Below are positions 43,142-52,429 of a stretch of DNA of 64,000 nucleotides, piece by piece. Below the pieces are notes generated by a model, which was not told the origin of the DNA, did no database searches, and saw only the letters and a list, made by a program, of their open reading frames with translations. The stretch spans positions 1-64,000 of the forward strand of contig JABIFY010000090.1 in NCBI GenBank assembly GCA_018650465.1. The letters are read 5' to 3'. Every line of letters begins with the position of its first letter. Position 1 is the stretch's first letter. Both the position numbers and the translations under genes were made by a program. Source of the DNA: Alphaproteobacteria bacterium. GTDB lineage: Bacteria; Pseudomonadota; Alphaproteobacteria; UBA2966.

Positions 43142-44419
43142 ATGACTGATAGCAAAGCCTTGTATCTGGGATTGGACCTTGGCACATCAGGTGTGCGGGC
43201 GGTTTGCATTGATGGCCAGGGCCAAACAGTGGCCGAGGCCGATGGGGGCTTTGTCGATGATGACGATGCCCGTGATCCAGGTGGTTGGCAGGCGGCCATA
43301 TTTGGATTGCTGGATGATTTGGCCAGGCAAATAAAACTCGACCGGGTCGTGGGTTTATCCGTAGACGGCACATCCGGCACAGTTCTATTATGTGATGACG
43401 CTGGACAAGCCCTGTCGCCGTCAAAATTCTATGACGAGGCACCTTCCATTGAGGCGACTAATCAACTGATGGATATTATGCTGGAAGATGGCGCAACTGT
43501 GCCCCCGTCTTTGGGCCGCGTTCTGGATTTATGGTGGCAAGACAAGCCCGCAGAATTTAACATTGTTCACCAGGCTGACTGGATCGCAGGCATGTTCTGC
43601 GGCCGCTTTGATTTCAGCGATCAAAATAATGCCCTGAAAACCGGATTTGACCCGTCCACAAACAGATGGTCTTTTGACACGCGCTTTCTGCCATTTTCGG
43701 ATGCGGCCATGCCCAGGATTTTGCCACCGGCTACATCAGCTGGACGGTTAAGCAAACTTGCCAGTCAGGTCTTCGGCTTGTCACCTGATTGCCAGGTCTA
43801 TGCGGGAACCACGGATGGTACCGCCGGGTTTATTGCCGCCAGTGGCCTCGATCTTCTGGAACCTGGAACGGCTGTCACGACGCTGGGTACGACCCTCGTG
43901 ATCAAGTCGGTCTCGCCGATGCGGGTGGATGTTTCGAACTTTGGCATCTACAGCCACCGGCTTTTTGACAACTGGATTGCCGGTGGGGCCAGCAACACAG
44001 GTGGTGGGGCGCTGTTGCGCCATTTCACGGTTGAGGAAATGGTCGAGCTTTCTACACAGATTGATCCCGATGTTGAAACCGGCCTCGATTTTTATCCATT
44101 GGTCTCAAAAGGAGAGCGCTTTCCCGTCAATGATCCTGAATTGGCAGATCGCACATCACCCCGACCGGATGATCCGGCTTTGTTCCTGGCTGGCCTGCTT
44201 GAATCCATTGCCCGTATCGAAAAACGCGGTTTCGATTTAATGCAAGCTTATGGCGTGCCATATCCGACCCTGGTCAAAACCGTCGGTGGCGGCAGTCGGA
44301 ACGATGTTTGGCTAAAAATCCGGGAACGGGTGTTGGGGGCAAAAGTGATTGCTGCGGAAATGACCGAGCCCGCCTATGGTGCCGCCCTCATCGCCCTGCG
44401 AGGTGTGCGGGCACAATGA
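43142..44419 (+). CDS. FGGY-family carbohydrate kinase (short, ribulokinase-like)
   Basis: A 425-residue sugar kinase of the FGGY superfamily, shorter than the usual 480-520. It begins LYLGLDLGTSGVRAVCIDGQ, has LSVDGTSGTVLL, the VYAGTTDGTAGFIAASGLDL hinge with the likely catalytic D, and ends VKTVGGGSRNDVWLKIR. It resembles the short D-ribulose kinase subgroup seen in cyanobacteria and plants; that assignment is tentative. The ATG lies 10 bases after the aldolase/SDR gene, and its TGA overlaps the HAD gene start. It likely phosphorylates the ketose that the bifunctional aldolase then cleaves. Confidence 0.88.
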   Translation: MTDSKALYLGLDLGTSGVRAVCIDGQGQTVAEADGGFVDDDDARDPGGWQAAIFGLLDDLARQIKLDRVVGLSVDGTSGTVLLCDDAGQALSPSKFYDEAPSIEATNQLMDIMLEDGATVPPSLGRVLDLWWQDKPAEFNIVHQADWIAGMFCGRFDFSDQNNALKTGFDPSTNRWSFDTRFLPFSDAAMPRILPPATSAGRLSKLASQVFGLSPDCQVYAGTTDGTAGFIAASGLDLLEPGTAVTTLGTTLVIKSVSPMRVDVSNFGIYSHRLFDNWIAGGASNTGGGALLRHFTVEEMVELSTQIDPDVETGLDFYPLVSKGERFPVNDPELADRTSPRPDDPALFLAGLLESIARIEKRGFDLMQAYGVPYPTLVKTVGGGSRNDVWLKIRERVLGAKVIAAEMTEPAYGAALIALRGVRAQ

Positions 44420-45255
44420 CAAATATCGTCGACGGAATTTTGGCTATCGCCGATCAATATGACAGTTTTGTGTTTGATCAGTTCGGGGTCCTGCACGACG
44501 GTAAACACCTTTATCCAAATGCGATTGAAGTTTTGAAATTTCTGAAAAGCCGGCATAACAAAATTCTGGTTCTCAGCAACAGCGGCCGAAGTGCCGCGGC
44601 CAATTTTGCCCGCCTTGCGTCCTTCGGTATTGATGCGGGCCAAATTGACGCCATTTTGACATCCGGAGACACCGCAAAAGCTCACCGTTTGCCACATTAT
44701 GTCCTTGAGAAGGGCGTAAAATGCTACCCGATTTCCAGTCCAAATGAGGCCCCGGACAGCCTGATTTCGGCGGTCAAAAATCTACAAATCGTCGACAATA
44801 TCGCTGATTGTGATTTTGTCTATTTATCCGGTATGCCCGAAGGTCTGGCCGATACCTGGGCCACAGAATTGTTGCCGAACCTTGTCGCTGCGGGCGTTCC
44901 CTTACTTTGTTCCAATCCCGATTTTGTGGCACCAGGTGGTGCAACCAGCCCCGGCACCATTGCCAGGGCTTATGAAGAAGCGGGTGGCGCTGTGGAACGG
45001 GTTGGCAAGCCGTATCCACTTATTTATGAAGTTGTGAAACAGCGCCTGAAAAAGCTTGATTGCAGCAAGACCTTGTTCGTTGGGGATTCCTATCACCACG
45101 ATATTTTTGGTGCCCACACTGCAGGATTTGACAGTTTTCTTGTTCTGACCGGTGTGCACGAAGCCCTGTTTCAGAATGTCGAAATCTTGCCCGCCTTTCA
45201 GGCCCAATTGTTCCAGGATGGTATTTCGCCAACCTGGATTTCGCGCACTCTTTGA
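44416..45255 (+). CDS. HAD-IIA family phosphatase (TIGR01459-like)
   Basis: A 279-residue HAD hydrolase with the C2A cap. Nucleophile D21 is in YDSFVFDQFGVLHDG, where F23 replaces the second acid of the usual DxD, as W or F does in this subfamily. Further motifs are ILVLSNSGRSA, the cap lysine region RVGKPYPLIYEVVKQRL, and FVGDSYHHDIFGAHTAGFDS with the metal-binding Asp. Its start overlaps the kinase stop (ATGA). It may dephosphorylate a sugar phosphate or repair a damaged intermediate. The missing second acid raises the question of which residue protonates the leaving group. Confidence 0.87.
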   Translation: MTNIVDGILAIADQYDSFVFDQFGVLHDGKHLYPNAIEVLKFLKSRHNKILVLSNSGRSAAANFARLASFGIDAGQIDAILTSGDTAKAHRLPHYVLEKGVKCYPISSPNEAPDSLISAVKNLQIVDNIADCDFVYLSGMPEGLADTWATELLPNLVAAGVPLLCSNPDFVAPGGATSPGTIARAYEEAGGAVERVGKPYPLIYEVVKQRLKKLDCSKTLFVGDSYHHDIFGAHTAGFDSFLVLTGVHEALFQNVEILPAFQAQLFQDGISPTWISRTL

Positions 45256-45274
45256 TGATCAGGAAATTTCCTAA

Positions 45275-46324
45275 ATGACTGGTATTCCCAAGGATTTCAG
45301 AAATATTTCGCAAGCTGTCGGTGCGGATGCCTTGCTGATCCAGGGTGCCGGGGGCAACTCCTCGATCAAGATTGATGCGAACCTGATGTGGGTAAAGGCG
45401 TCTGGTAAATGGTTGCAACATGCAGGTGACGACGACGTTTTTGTGGCTGTTGACCAGGCCATGATCAATCAAAATATTGCTGATGGAATAACAGACCCGG
45501 TGGCAGGGGCGAGCCTGCCCGTTGGACCTGTCGGCCTGCGTCCTTCCATTGAAACAACCCTGCATTCGCTGATGCAGCACCGGGTTGTTTTCCACACCCA
45601 TTCCATCAATACCATCGTGCATGCCGTGCAGAAAAATGCAGCAGACATCCTGACGCCAAAACTGGCCGGTTTGCGATGGGGGTTCGTGCCCTATTCCCAA
45701 CCCGGCCTGCCGCTGACCCGCCTGGTTGCAGATATTCTGGCGTCCCAGCCTTGTGATGTTCTGGTGATCCAGAACCATGGTCTGGTCGTGGGTGGTGACA
45801 GTGCTGAACAAGCCCTTGCCTTGATGAATGATGTTGAGAGCCGACTGAAAACCGAAGCCGCAGCGATGAAGCAGCCAACAGTCAAAGCCTTGCTGGAAGC
45901 CAGTTCGGGCACAGAATCTGTGGTTGCAGAATCAGATATCGTGCACCAGCTGGCACTGCATCCAAGTGGCTTTGATCAGGCATGTGCCGGATCGTTGTAT
46001 CCCGACCACGTTGTTTTTCTCGGCAGCGGAATTGCTGGTGTGCAAAGCGCCGATGAGCTTGCTGCCTGGTGCCGGGTTCTGTCCGACGATCCGTTGAGAC
46101 CAAAGGCGATTGCCTTGAAAGGGGCAGGTGTTCTGCATTCCAAATCTCTGTCCGCTGGTGGCCTTGAGATGTTAAAAGCCCTGGCCGAAGTTTCTCGCCG
46201 TGCGCCCGCGTCGAGTGATATTCGCTATCTGTCCGATAAGGAAGAAAAAGAATTGGTGAACTGGGACGCGGAAAAATACCGTCAGACTTTGTCAGCCCTT
46301 AACCCGCAACAACTTATCCCATAA
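45275..46324 (+). CDS. Class II aldolase/adducin family protein
   Basis: A 349-residue class II aldolase-like enzyme. The phosphate-binding stretch LIQGAGGNSSIKI is at 22-34, the usual catalytic acid at E93 (SIETTLHSL), zinc ligands H107 and H109 (VVFHTHSINTIVHAV), and a third His is in LVIQNHGLVVGGD. An extra C-terminal part of about 130 residues (from ALHPSGFDQACAGSLYPDHV) is shared with the bifunctional aldolase type. It is the second aldolase of the cluster and starts 19 bases after the HAD gene. The first few residues may be missing compared with longer relatives. Confidence 0.87.
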   Translation: MTGIPKDFRNISQAVGADALLIQGAGGNSSIKIDANLMWVKASGKWLQHAGDDDVFVAVDQAMINQNIADGITDPVAGASLPVGPVGLRPSIETTLHSLMQHRVVFHTHSINTIVHAVQKNAADILTPKLAGLRWGFVPYSQPGLPLTRLVADILASQPCDVLVIQNHGLVVGGDSAEQALALMNDVESRLKTEAAAMKQPTVKALLEASSGTESVVAESDIVHQLALHPSGFDQACAGSLYPDHVVFLGSGIAGVQSADELAAWCRVLSDDPLRPKAIALKGAGVLHSKSLSAGGLEMLKALAEVSRRAPASSDIRYLSDKEEKELVNWDAEKYRQTLSALNPQQLIP

Positions 46325-46369
46325 GCTATTGCCAGACTTGGTTGCAGTGAAGCAGAGAGCAGGCATAGC

Positions 46370-48274
46370 GTGAAACTTGATATCGAGAAACTTCAGCAAG
46401 CAGTAGATGCGGCTGATCTACGTGTATTGTTAATGGTGATGTTTCAGATGTCAGGCGACCGGCGCTGGCTGGAGGCGCCCTATCGGCCCAAACGCGACGT
46501 CAAACTGATTGCTGATGAGGCTGCCGGTTTTCCCGATCACATTCAGGCTGAAATCAAGGCGGCGGCAGTTCAAGTGTTGTCGAAGGAAAAGCCAGAGATC
46601 GCCATCGAGGCACCCGATGATACGTTAATGATCGAAATGATGAGCATCTGCCTGAGCGAGGCTGTGCCATCCGAATATGCGCCAATGATGCGCGAGCAGA
46701 TGGGATTTTCCTCTGCTGGTCCAGATCAAGACGGCGCCGTATCCACCGACAAAAACAAACGACCTGTCGTTATTGTCGGTGCTGGTGTCAGCGGGATCGC
46801 TCTTGGATTTCGCCTGAAGAAGCTCGGAATATCTTACATTATTGTTGAGCGAAACGACGAAGTCGGTGGCACCTGGTATGAAAATGTTTATCCCGGCTGT
46901 GCTGTCGATACGCCCAATCATGCTTATTCCTTTTCCTTTGGCAGCCGTTATCCCTGGAGCCGGAATTTCTCACCCCGGGCCGAGATACAGGATTATCTAG
47001 AAAGCGTTACAGACGAGCTGGGCATCCGCCCGACGATCCGCTTTGGCACAATGCTGACGAAGGCTACGTGGGATGATGAGGCTTCTTGCTGGCAAGTAAC
47101 GCTTGAAACGCTTACGGGTGAAGAACAGCTTGAAGCCTGTGCCGTGGTTAGTGCCATTGGTCAGCTCAGCCAGGTATCCATGCCGGTGCTGGAGGGCGCG
47201 GACGATTATCAGGGCAACAAATTTCACACAGCCCGTTGGCCTGCCGGAACAGACCTGAAGGATAAGCATGTCGCGATCATTGGGACCGGCGCTTCGGCCA
47301 TGCAAATCGTACCCGAGATTGTAGATGATGTTGCTTCACTGAGTATCTATCAACGCAGCGCCCAGTGGGTGCGACCTATTCCACGCTATCAGGATGCGAT
47401 ACCTGAAGGTGCTCAGTGGCTGCTGAAAAATATTCCGCTTTATGCCAGCTGGTACCGCTTCACCATGTTGTGGCGCTATGGTGACGGCTTGCTGCCCTCA
47501 TTGCGTATTGATCCGGATTGGCCGCATCCGGAACGTTCGCTCAACAGAGCCAACGACCGCCACCGCGTGGACATGACAAACCATATGGAACGCGAACTGG
47601 ACGGTCGACCCGACTTGTTCGATAAGTGCCTGCCGACCTATCCGCCCTATGGCAAACGAATTTTACTGGACAACAGTTGGTTCAAGTCACTGCGCAAGGA
47701 CAATGTCGAACTGATCACCACGGGCATTGATCATTTTGATGAAACAGGCATTGAAACAAGCGATGGCCAGCATCGCGCGGCAGATGTCGTCATCTATTCA
47801 ACGGGCTTCAAGATAACCGAGATGGCGTCGCGCCTGAACATTTCTGGCGCTAAGGGACTGCGTCTGGAAGGTGTCTGGGCAGATGAAAACCCCACCGCTT
47901 ATCTCGGTATCACAGTGCCGGATTTCCCCAACCTGTTTTGCATGCAAGGGCCGAATACGGGCCTCGGGCACGGTGGCAGTGCCATCTTTCAGGCGGAATG
48001 CCAGGCCAACTATATTGCTGCATGCCTTGAAAAAATCGCCAAAGATGACCTGGTCGCAATTGATGTCAAACCGGAACCTTTGGCCGACTATGTGCGCAAG
48101 GTAGATGCCGAACATGAACAGATGATCTGGTCCCACCCCGGCATGTCGACCTATTACCGCAACAAGGCCGGGCGGGTCTTTTCAGTTATGCCCTGGCGGC
48201 TGGTTGATTATTGGGCCATGACCCGAACGCCGGATTTTGATGATTATGATTTGATCTCAAAGGACGCTGGATGA
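46370..48274 (+). CDS. Baeyer-Villiger-type flavin monooxygenase (HAPMO-like)
   Basis: A 634-residue FAD/NADPH monooxygenase. An N-terminal extension of about 130 residues precedes the first dinucleotide motif VVIVGAGVSGIALGFRL (about residue 135). The Baeyer-Villiger fingerprint reads YQGNKFHTARWP (about 280), and the second dinucleotide site is VAIIGTGASAMQI. Total length and extension match 4-hydroxyacetophenone monooxygenase rather than cyclohexanone monooxygenase. It converts a ketone to an ester using O2. It is 45 bases after the aldolase gene, starts with GTG, and converges with the FGGY kinase gene. Confidence 0.88.
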   Translation: MKLDIEKLQQAVDAADLRVLLMVMFQMSGDRRWLEAPYRPKRDVKLIADEAAGFPDHIQAEIKAAAVQVLSKEKPEIAIEAPDDTLMIEMMSICLSEAVPSEYAPMMREQMGFSSAGPDQDGAVSTDKNKRPVVIVGAGVSGIALGFRLKKLGISYIIVERNDEVGGTWYENVYPGCAVDTPNHAYSFSFGSRYPWSRNFSPRAEIQDYLESVTDELGIRPTIRFGTMLTKATWDDEASCWQVTLETLTGEEQLEACAVVSAIGQLSQVSMPVLEGADDYQGNKFHTARWPAGTDLKDKHVAIIGTGASAMQIVPEIVDDVASLSIYQRSAQWVRPIPRYQDAIPEGAQWLLKNIPLYASWYRFTMLWRYGDGLLPSLRIDPDWPHPERSLNRANDRHRVDMTNHMERELDGRPDLFDKCLPTYPPYGKRILLDNSWFKSLRKDNVELITTGIDHFDETGIETSDGQHRAADVVIYSTGFKITEMASRLNISGAKGLRLEGVWADENPTAYLGITVPDFPNLFCMQGPNTGLGHGGSAIFQAECQANYIAACLEKIAKDDLVAIDVKPEPLADYVRKVDAEHEQMIWSHPGMSTYYRNKAGRVFSVMPWRLVDYWAMTRTPDFDDYDLISKDAG

Positions 48275-49780
48275 TTAGTTGCTGAGCTTGTCCCAAACCG
48301 GTTCCATGACAGCGCACAGTTCGCTGAATATTTCATAGCGCTGTTGATAGGTAGTCTGATTGTCGAGGTTCGGCGTATAGCGCCGGTCAGGCTTTGACAT
48401 CACAGCAGCCCCGGCGGATAGATCAGGGAAGATAGACAAGCCAACACCAGCAGCAATGGCGGCTCCCTTCGCACCTGTTTCATCACAATCAGAAACAGTA
48501 ATTTCCACATTCAGAATATCAGCAAACATTTGTGGCCAGACCGGACTGCGAGCGGCCCCTCCGGCAAGGCTTGCGCTGTCAAAACTGACGCCCGCTTTGC
48601 GCAGTTTCTGAATATGTTGCAAATGGCCAAAGGCGACACCTTCATAGATCGCATGGATCATATGGGCGCGTGTGTGCCAACCGCCGACGCCATAAAACCC
48701 GGCCCGTGCAGAACTGTTATCACCGGACCCATATATGAAGGGATGAAAGATCGGAAGGCCCTTGTTCAGCTCAACGCTGGATACCAGGTCGTTGCAATGA
48801 GCAAATACGGCTTCTTCTTCCATCGGTGTTTCAGTTTTGCCTAAAAACTCCTGGACCATCCACGCCAGATTAGTTGCCGAGGTTGCGCTGGCTTCCACTT
48901 CAATAAAGCGACCTTTTGACATAGCGACTGCCATAAAGATCGATGGGTCTTTGACAGGGCGGTTAACGACGACCTGATTAATGCTCCAGGTGCCTGCCAC
49001 GATTGAAGCTTGATCTAGCGATGTGGAGCCTGCACCGAGGGCGCTGGCGACAATATCGAACAGACCCCCGACCATGGGTGTACCAGCGATCAAACCGGTG
49101 ATGGTCGCCGCTTCAGGTGTTATTTCACCGACAACATTCGTTGAATCATTAAGAGGCGGCAGCATGTCCCGGCAATCTTCCAGGCCATACAGAGCCAGAA
49201 GTTCGGGGTCATATTCCAGTTCGGGCAGGCGGAGCAGGCCGCAGCCACTCATGTCCGAATAGTCGCTGGCAATGTTACCGGTTAGACGAAAAGCTAAATA
49301 GTCCTTGCATAAAAAGGCGGTGCCAATGCGCTCGAAAATATCCGGGTCATGTTTTTTGATCCAGGCCAGCAAGGTTGCGGTTTGCGAGGGCCAGGGCTTT
49401 TGCAGGCAAATGTCATAGATTTTCCCGGCTCGGCCATCGGCGGTGAAATCACTGACGGTTTCGATGGCCCGGCTGTCGAGAGACTGAATGCCCAGCAAGG
49501 GTGCCTTTTGTTTGTCGAGAAGATAAAGACCATTGCCATGACCACTACAGCCGACGCCGAGAATTTGAGCGGGGTCAATGTTTGATTGCGCGATGCAGGT
49601 CTTGATGGCTTCGCTGGCTTGTTGCCAGAGATCGGGAAGGGACCGCTCTACATATCCAGGTTTTGGGTACCAGGAAACGCCAGGGCAAGCGTGGGCCGCG
49701 ATCTGTTGTCCCTCCGTATCGAACAGTACCGCCTTGGTCACTGTGTTCCCGGCATCCAGTCCCAGCAAATATGATCCCAT
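48275..49780 (-). CDS. FGGY-family carbohydrate kinase (L-xylulose kinase LyxK-like)
   Basis: A 501-residue full-length FGGY kinase. It begins YLLGLDAGNTVTKAVLFDTE, has VGCSGHGNGLYLLDKQKAP, TPMVGGLFDIVASALGAGST with the catalytic Asp region, and ends with SLAGGAARSPVWPQMFADIL. The segment order and wording resemble E. coli LyxK (L-xylulose kinase) and related polyol kinases such as EryA. It is the last gene of a minus-strand operon after the DhnA-type aldolase (27 bases) and GlpD-like genes. It likely phosphorylates a ketose or polyol. An operator shared with the CUT2 importer suggests that importer supplies the substrate. Confidence 0.9.
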   Translation of the reverse strand: MGSYLLGLDAGNTVTKAVLFDTEGQQIAAHACPGVSWYPKPGYVERSLPDLWQQASEAIKTCIAQSNIDPAQILGVGCSGHGNGLYLLDKQKAPLLGIQSLDSRAIETVSDFTADGRAGKIYDICLQKPWPSQTATLLAWIKKHDPDIFERIGTAFLCKDYLAFRLTGNIASDYSDMSGCGLLRLPELEYDPELLALYGLEDCRDMLPPLNDSTNVVGEITPEAATITGLIAGTPMVGGLFDIVASALGAGSTSLDQASIVAGTWSINQVVVNRPVKDPSIFMAVAMSKGRFIEVEASATSATNLAWMVQEFLGKTETPMEEEAVFAHCNDLVSSVELNKGLPIFHPFIYGSGDNSSARAGFYGVGGWHTRAHMIHAIYEGVAFGHLQHIQKLRKAGVSFDSASLAGGAARSPVWPQMFADILNVEITVSDCDETGAKGAAIAAGVGLSIFPDLSAGAAVMSKPDRRYTPNLDNQTTYQQRYEIFSELCAVMEPVWDKLSN

Positions 49781-49807
49781 ACTCAGTTGCCCTTGTTTTT
49801 CGGCGAT

Positions 49808-50650
49808 TCAGGACGCTTCGTACAAGGCCCAGGCGTCGTCACCTGTGGCCCCGTCGTGGATCATGGCCATCAGCGATTTGACGACACGTGACGGGCTGTC
49901 ATGTTGATAGATGTTGCGGCCATAGACCATACCCATAGCACCTTGTTCCATTAAGGCATGGGATTTTTGGAAAACGATTTTCAGGTCATCCTTGCCACCA
50001 CCGCGGACCAGTACCGGACAGCGAGCAGCCTCGATGACCTTGTGAAAATCGGCAGCTTCACTGGTCGGGTCTGCCTTGATGATGTCGGCTCCCATTTCAC
50101 GGGCCAGTCGCACCAGGGTGACGATGTCTTCTGTGTTGCCGTCCACCATATATCCACCGCGTTCGGAATTGGCCTGCATCACCAGAGGTTCGATCATCAA
50201 CGGCATATGGTATTTTTCACATTCGTTGCGGATTTTAGAAATGTTTTTTACGCATTGGCGAAAAAGATCGGGCTCGTCCGGCAGCATAAACAGATTAATC
50301 ACGACGCAGGCCGCATCCATTTGCAGGGCCGCCAGAATGGGGTCCTCGGCATTTTGCATCAGCGACCACATGACACGATGAGCCACCTTGTTATAGGGGT
50401 TGCCCATGTCGGTACGCATGACCAGGGCCGGTTTATTCTTGCCATCCATATTTTGCAGGATGTCGGACTGGCCATAATTCATCTGAATGGCATCCGGCCC
50501 GGCATCAACAAGTTGGCCGACAACCTTCTCAATATCTTCCAGTCCGTCAAGGAAAGAAGGTTCATTGCAAACACCGTGATCAATGGCAACATCCAGGCAT
50601 CTGCCTTTGCCAAACAGGCGGTTCATACGGACTTTTTTGGCGAGGTACAT
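49808..50650 (-). CDS. DhnA/LsrF-type class I aldolase
   Basis: A 280-residue TIM-barrel aldolase of the DeoC/FbaB (DhnA) group. The predicted Schiff-base lysine K192 lies in EMGADIIKADPTSEAADF; D24-H25 in LDVAIDHGVCNEPSF, the phosphate-binding VLVRGGGKDDLKIV and AMGMVYGRNIYQ are typical. It cleaves or thiolyses a phosphorylated ketose. It sits eight bases after the GlpD-like gene and 27 bases before the kinase, so dehydrogenase, aldolase and kinase form one path. Confidence 0.88.
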   Translation of the reverse strand: MYLAKKVRMNRLFGKGRCLDVAIDHGVCNEPSFLDGLEDIEKVVGQLVDAGPDAIQMNYGQSDILQNMDGKNKPALVMRTDMGNPYNKVAHRVMWSLMQNAEDPILAALQMDAACVVINLFMLPDEPDLFRQCVKNISKIRNECEKYHMPLMIEPLVMQANSERGGYMVDGNTEDIVTLVRLAREMGADIIKADPTSEAADFHKVIEAARCPVLVRGGGKDDLKIVFQKSHALMEQGAMGMVYGRNIYQHDSPSRVVKSLMAMIHDGATGDDAWALYEAS

Positions 50651-50658
50651 ATTCTATC

Positions 50659-52401
50659 CTAAGCGTTGGTGCATTGTCGTGAAGGTGTTGAAAAGGTGAC
50701 GGCGTGAAAGGATGCCAGCCGGTTGAGAAATTCGCTGCGGGCGGTTTCGATCTGCAGCGTAGACCACCCCCGCGCCTGAGCCAGAATTTGCAGAACCTCG
50801 TCGACGAGATCGGATGACAGGTTGCCGGAAATTCCCATAGCGGTCCGCCTCAGTAATATGTCTTCCAGGGTAACAACTTGTTCCTGTTCGATGATATGCA
50901 AAAGTTCGCGCTGGCTGTAGGACGGATCACTGGCAAGCAGGTGGTCTTCGCCCTGTTGCATAAACCTGATCAGGTCTTCGGTTGCCGTGCCATAACGCAT
51001 CGCCAGTGTTCGCAACCGTGTTTCACCCAAACCACTGTTGCGTGCCAGATCGTTTATCCAGCTGTCGAAAGCACCTTTGTCTTTGGCGAAGCCCTTGCCT
51101 CCACCAATGGCGACGTCGAATGTGCTGCATTGGCGTGATTTGTTCAGGGTGCCAAGAATCTGATCTGTGACCTGCGCGCCAAATGCCCGGAATGTGGTCC
51201 ATTTGCCGCCGATCATACACAGGACCGGGAATGGCCGACCTGGGGTTTCCGGCAAGGTGCGGCAGACGTGATCACGGGAAATACCACCCGTGACCGATGC
51301 GTCGCTGTGGATCAGTGGGCGCACTCCAGAAAAGGTATAGAGAATTTCTTCTTGTTTGATGGTGATGTCGGGAAATACAAAGGCAAGCGATTGCAAGATA
51401 TAATCGCGTTCATCTTCTTCACAGCGCACGTCCGTAGGGTCGTCAATCTTGATGTCCGTTGATCCCACCAGGACATTGCCGAAATAGGGAAAGAGAATAC
51501 AGATACGGCCATCCTGATTTTCGTAATAAACCATCTGTCCGCCCGTGGCCTTCAGCAGATCATCATTTCGAATGATCAGGTGTGATCCCTTGGTACCGCC
51601 GACCATCTTGCTGACCGGGTTGATGTCATCACCTTGCAGGGCATCATTGGTCAAATTGATCCAGGCCCCTGTGGCGTTGACCACGATTGTTGGTTGAACC
51701 GGCAGTTCCTCACCGGTGATCTGATCCTTCAGGGTAACCGTGCCGTCTTTAGTATTTGCAACCGAAACATAGTTGATCGCAGCAGCGCCGGTGTTTGTTT
51801 GATCAGCATCCATGATCATTTCCAAGCCCAGACGTTCCGGATAAGTCACCCAGACATCATAATATGTTGCGCTGCATTTCACCTCAGGATGAAAATCGGG
51901 CCATTGCCGGAAGGTTTCTTTTTTATTGTGAAATCGATGAATCGGTGTTTCCCGCCGGGTACGGGTGAAAAAATCGTACAGCGACAAACCCAGCTTGATG
52001 ACAAGGGCACCGCGTTTGCCAGGGCGGTCCGTCAACCGCAGAAACTGCAGCAGCCCGTTCAAAATGCCTGATGAATAATCGAAAATGGGGATCGTTGTGG
52101 CCAGGGGAAAGACGTAATGGGGTGCGTTGCGTAGCAGGGCATTGCGTTCCTCCAAAGACTCCCGAACCAGTTTGAAATCGCCTTGTTCCAGATAACGCAA
52201 CCCGCCATGGATCATCCGCGAAAGGGCGGCACTGGCCCCACTGCAAAAATCGTTGCGCTCCACCAGCAAGACATCGACGCCCTGCAACACCAGGTCGCGA
52301 TAAAGACCAATGCCGTTGATGCCACCACCAACGATCAGGACCGAAGGTTTTTTAAGTTCCTTCAAGTCCTGAAGCTGTTTTTCTCGCGTCTGGTTTGCCA
52401 C
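50659..52401 (-). CDS. Glycerol-3-phosphate dehydrogenase-like FAD enzyme (GlpD/EryB type)
   Basis: A 580-residue FAD-dependent dehydrogenase of the GlpD family. The N-terminal FAD motif VLIVGGGINGIGLYRDLVLQ is at about 20, followed by SRMIHGGLRYLEQGDFKLVR, WVTYPERLGLEMIMDA, and the C-terminal DAO_C-type helical domain. Start GTG 52401 gives a normal N-terminus; the upstream in-frame extension overlaps the aldo/keto reductase gene. Family members oxidise glycerol 3-phosphate or, in EryB, erythritol phosphate. Because the operon also encodes an aldolase and an FGGY kinase, a polyol-phosphate substrate is as plausible as glycerol 3-phosphate. Confidence 0.88.
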   Translation of the reverse strand: MANQTREKQLQDLKELKKPSVLIVGGGINGIGLYRDLVLQGVDVLLVERNDFCSGASAALSRMIHGGLRYLEQGDFKLVRESLEERNALLRNAPHYVFPLATTIPIFDYSSGILNGLLQFLRLTDRPGKRGALVIKLGLSLYDFFTRTRRETPIHRFHNKKETFRQWPDFHPEVKCSATYYDVWVTYPERLGLEMIMDADQTNTGAAAINYVSVANTKDGTVTLKDQITGEELPVQPTIVVNATGAWINLTNDALQGDDINPVSKMVGGTKGSHLIIRNDDLLKATGGQMVYYENQDGRICILFPYFGNVLVGSTDIKIDDPTDVRCEEDERDYILQSLAFVFPDITIKQEEILYTFSGVRPLIHSDASVTGGISRDHVCRTLPETPGRPFPVLCMIGGKWTTFRAFGAQVTDQILGTLNKSRQCSTFDVAIGGGKGFAKDKGAFDSWINDLARNSGLGETRLRTLAMRYGTATEDLIRFMQQGEDHLLASDPSYSQRELLHIIEQEQVVTLEDILLRRTAMGISGNLSSDLVDEVLQILAQARGWSTLQIETARSEFLNRLASFHAVTFSTPSRQCTNA

Positions 52402-52429
52402 GTTGAATGATTCCCGACAAAACGTCCTC

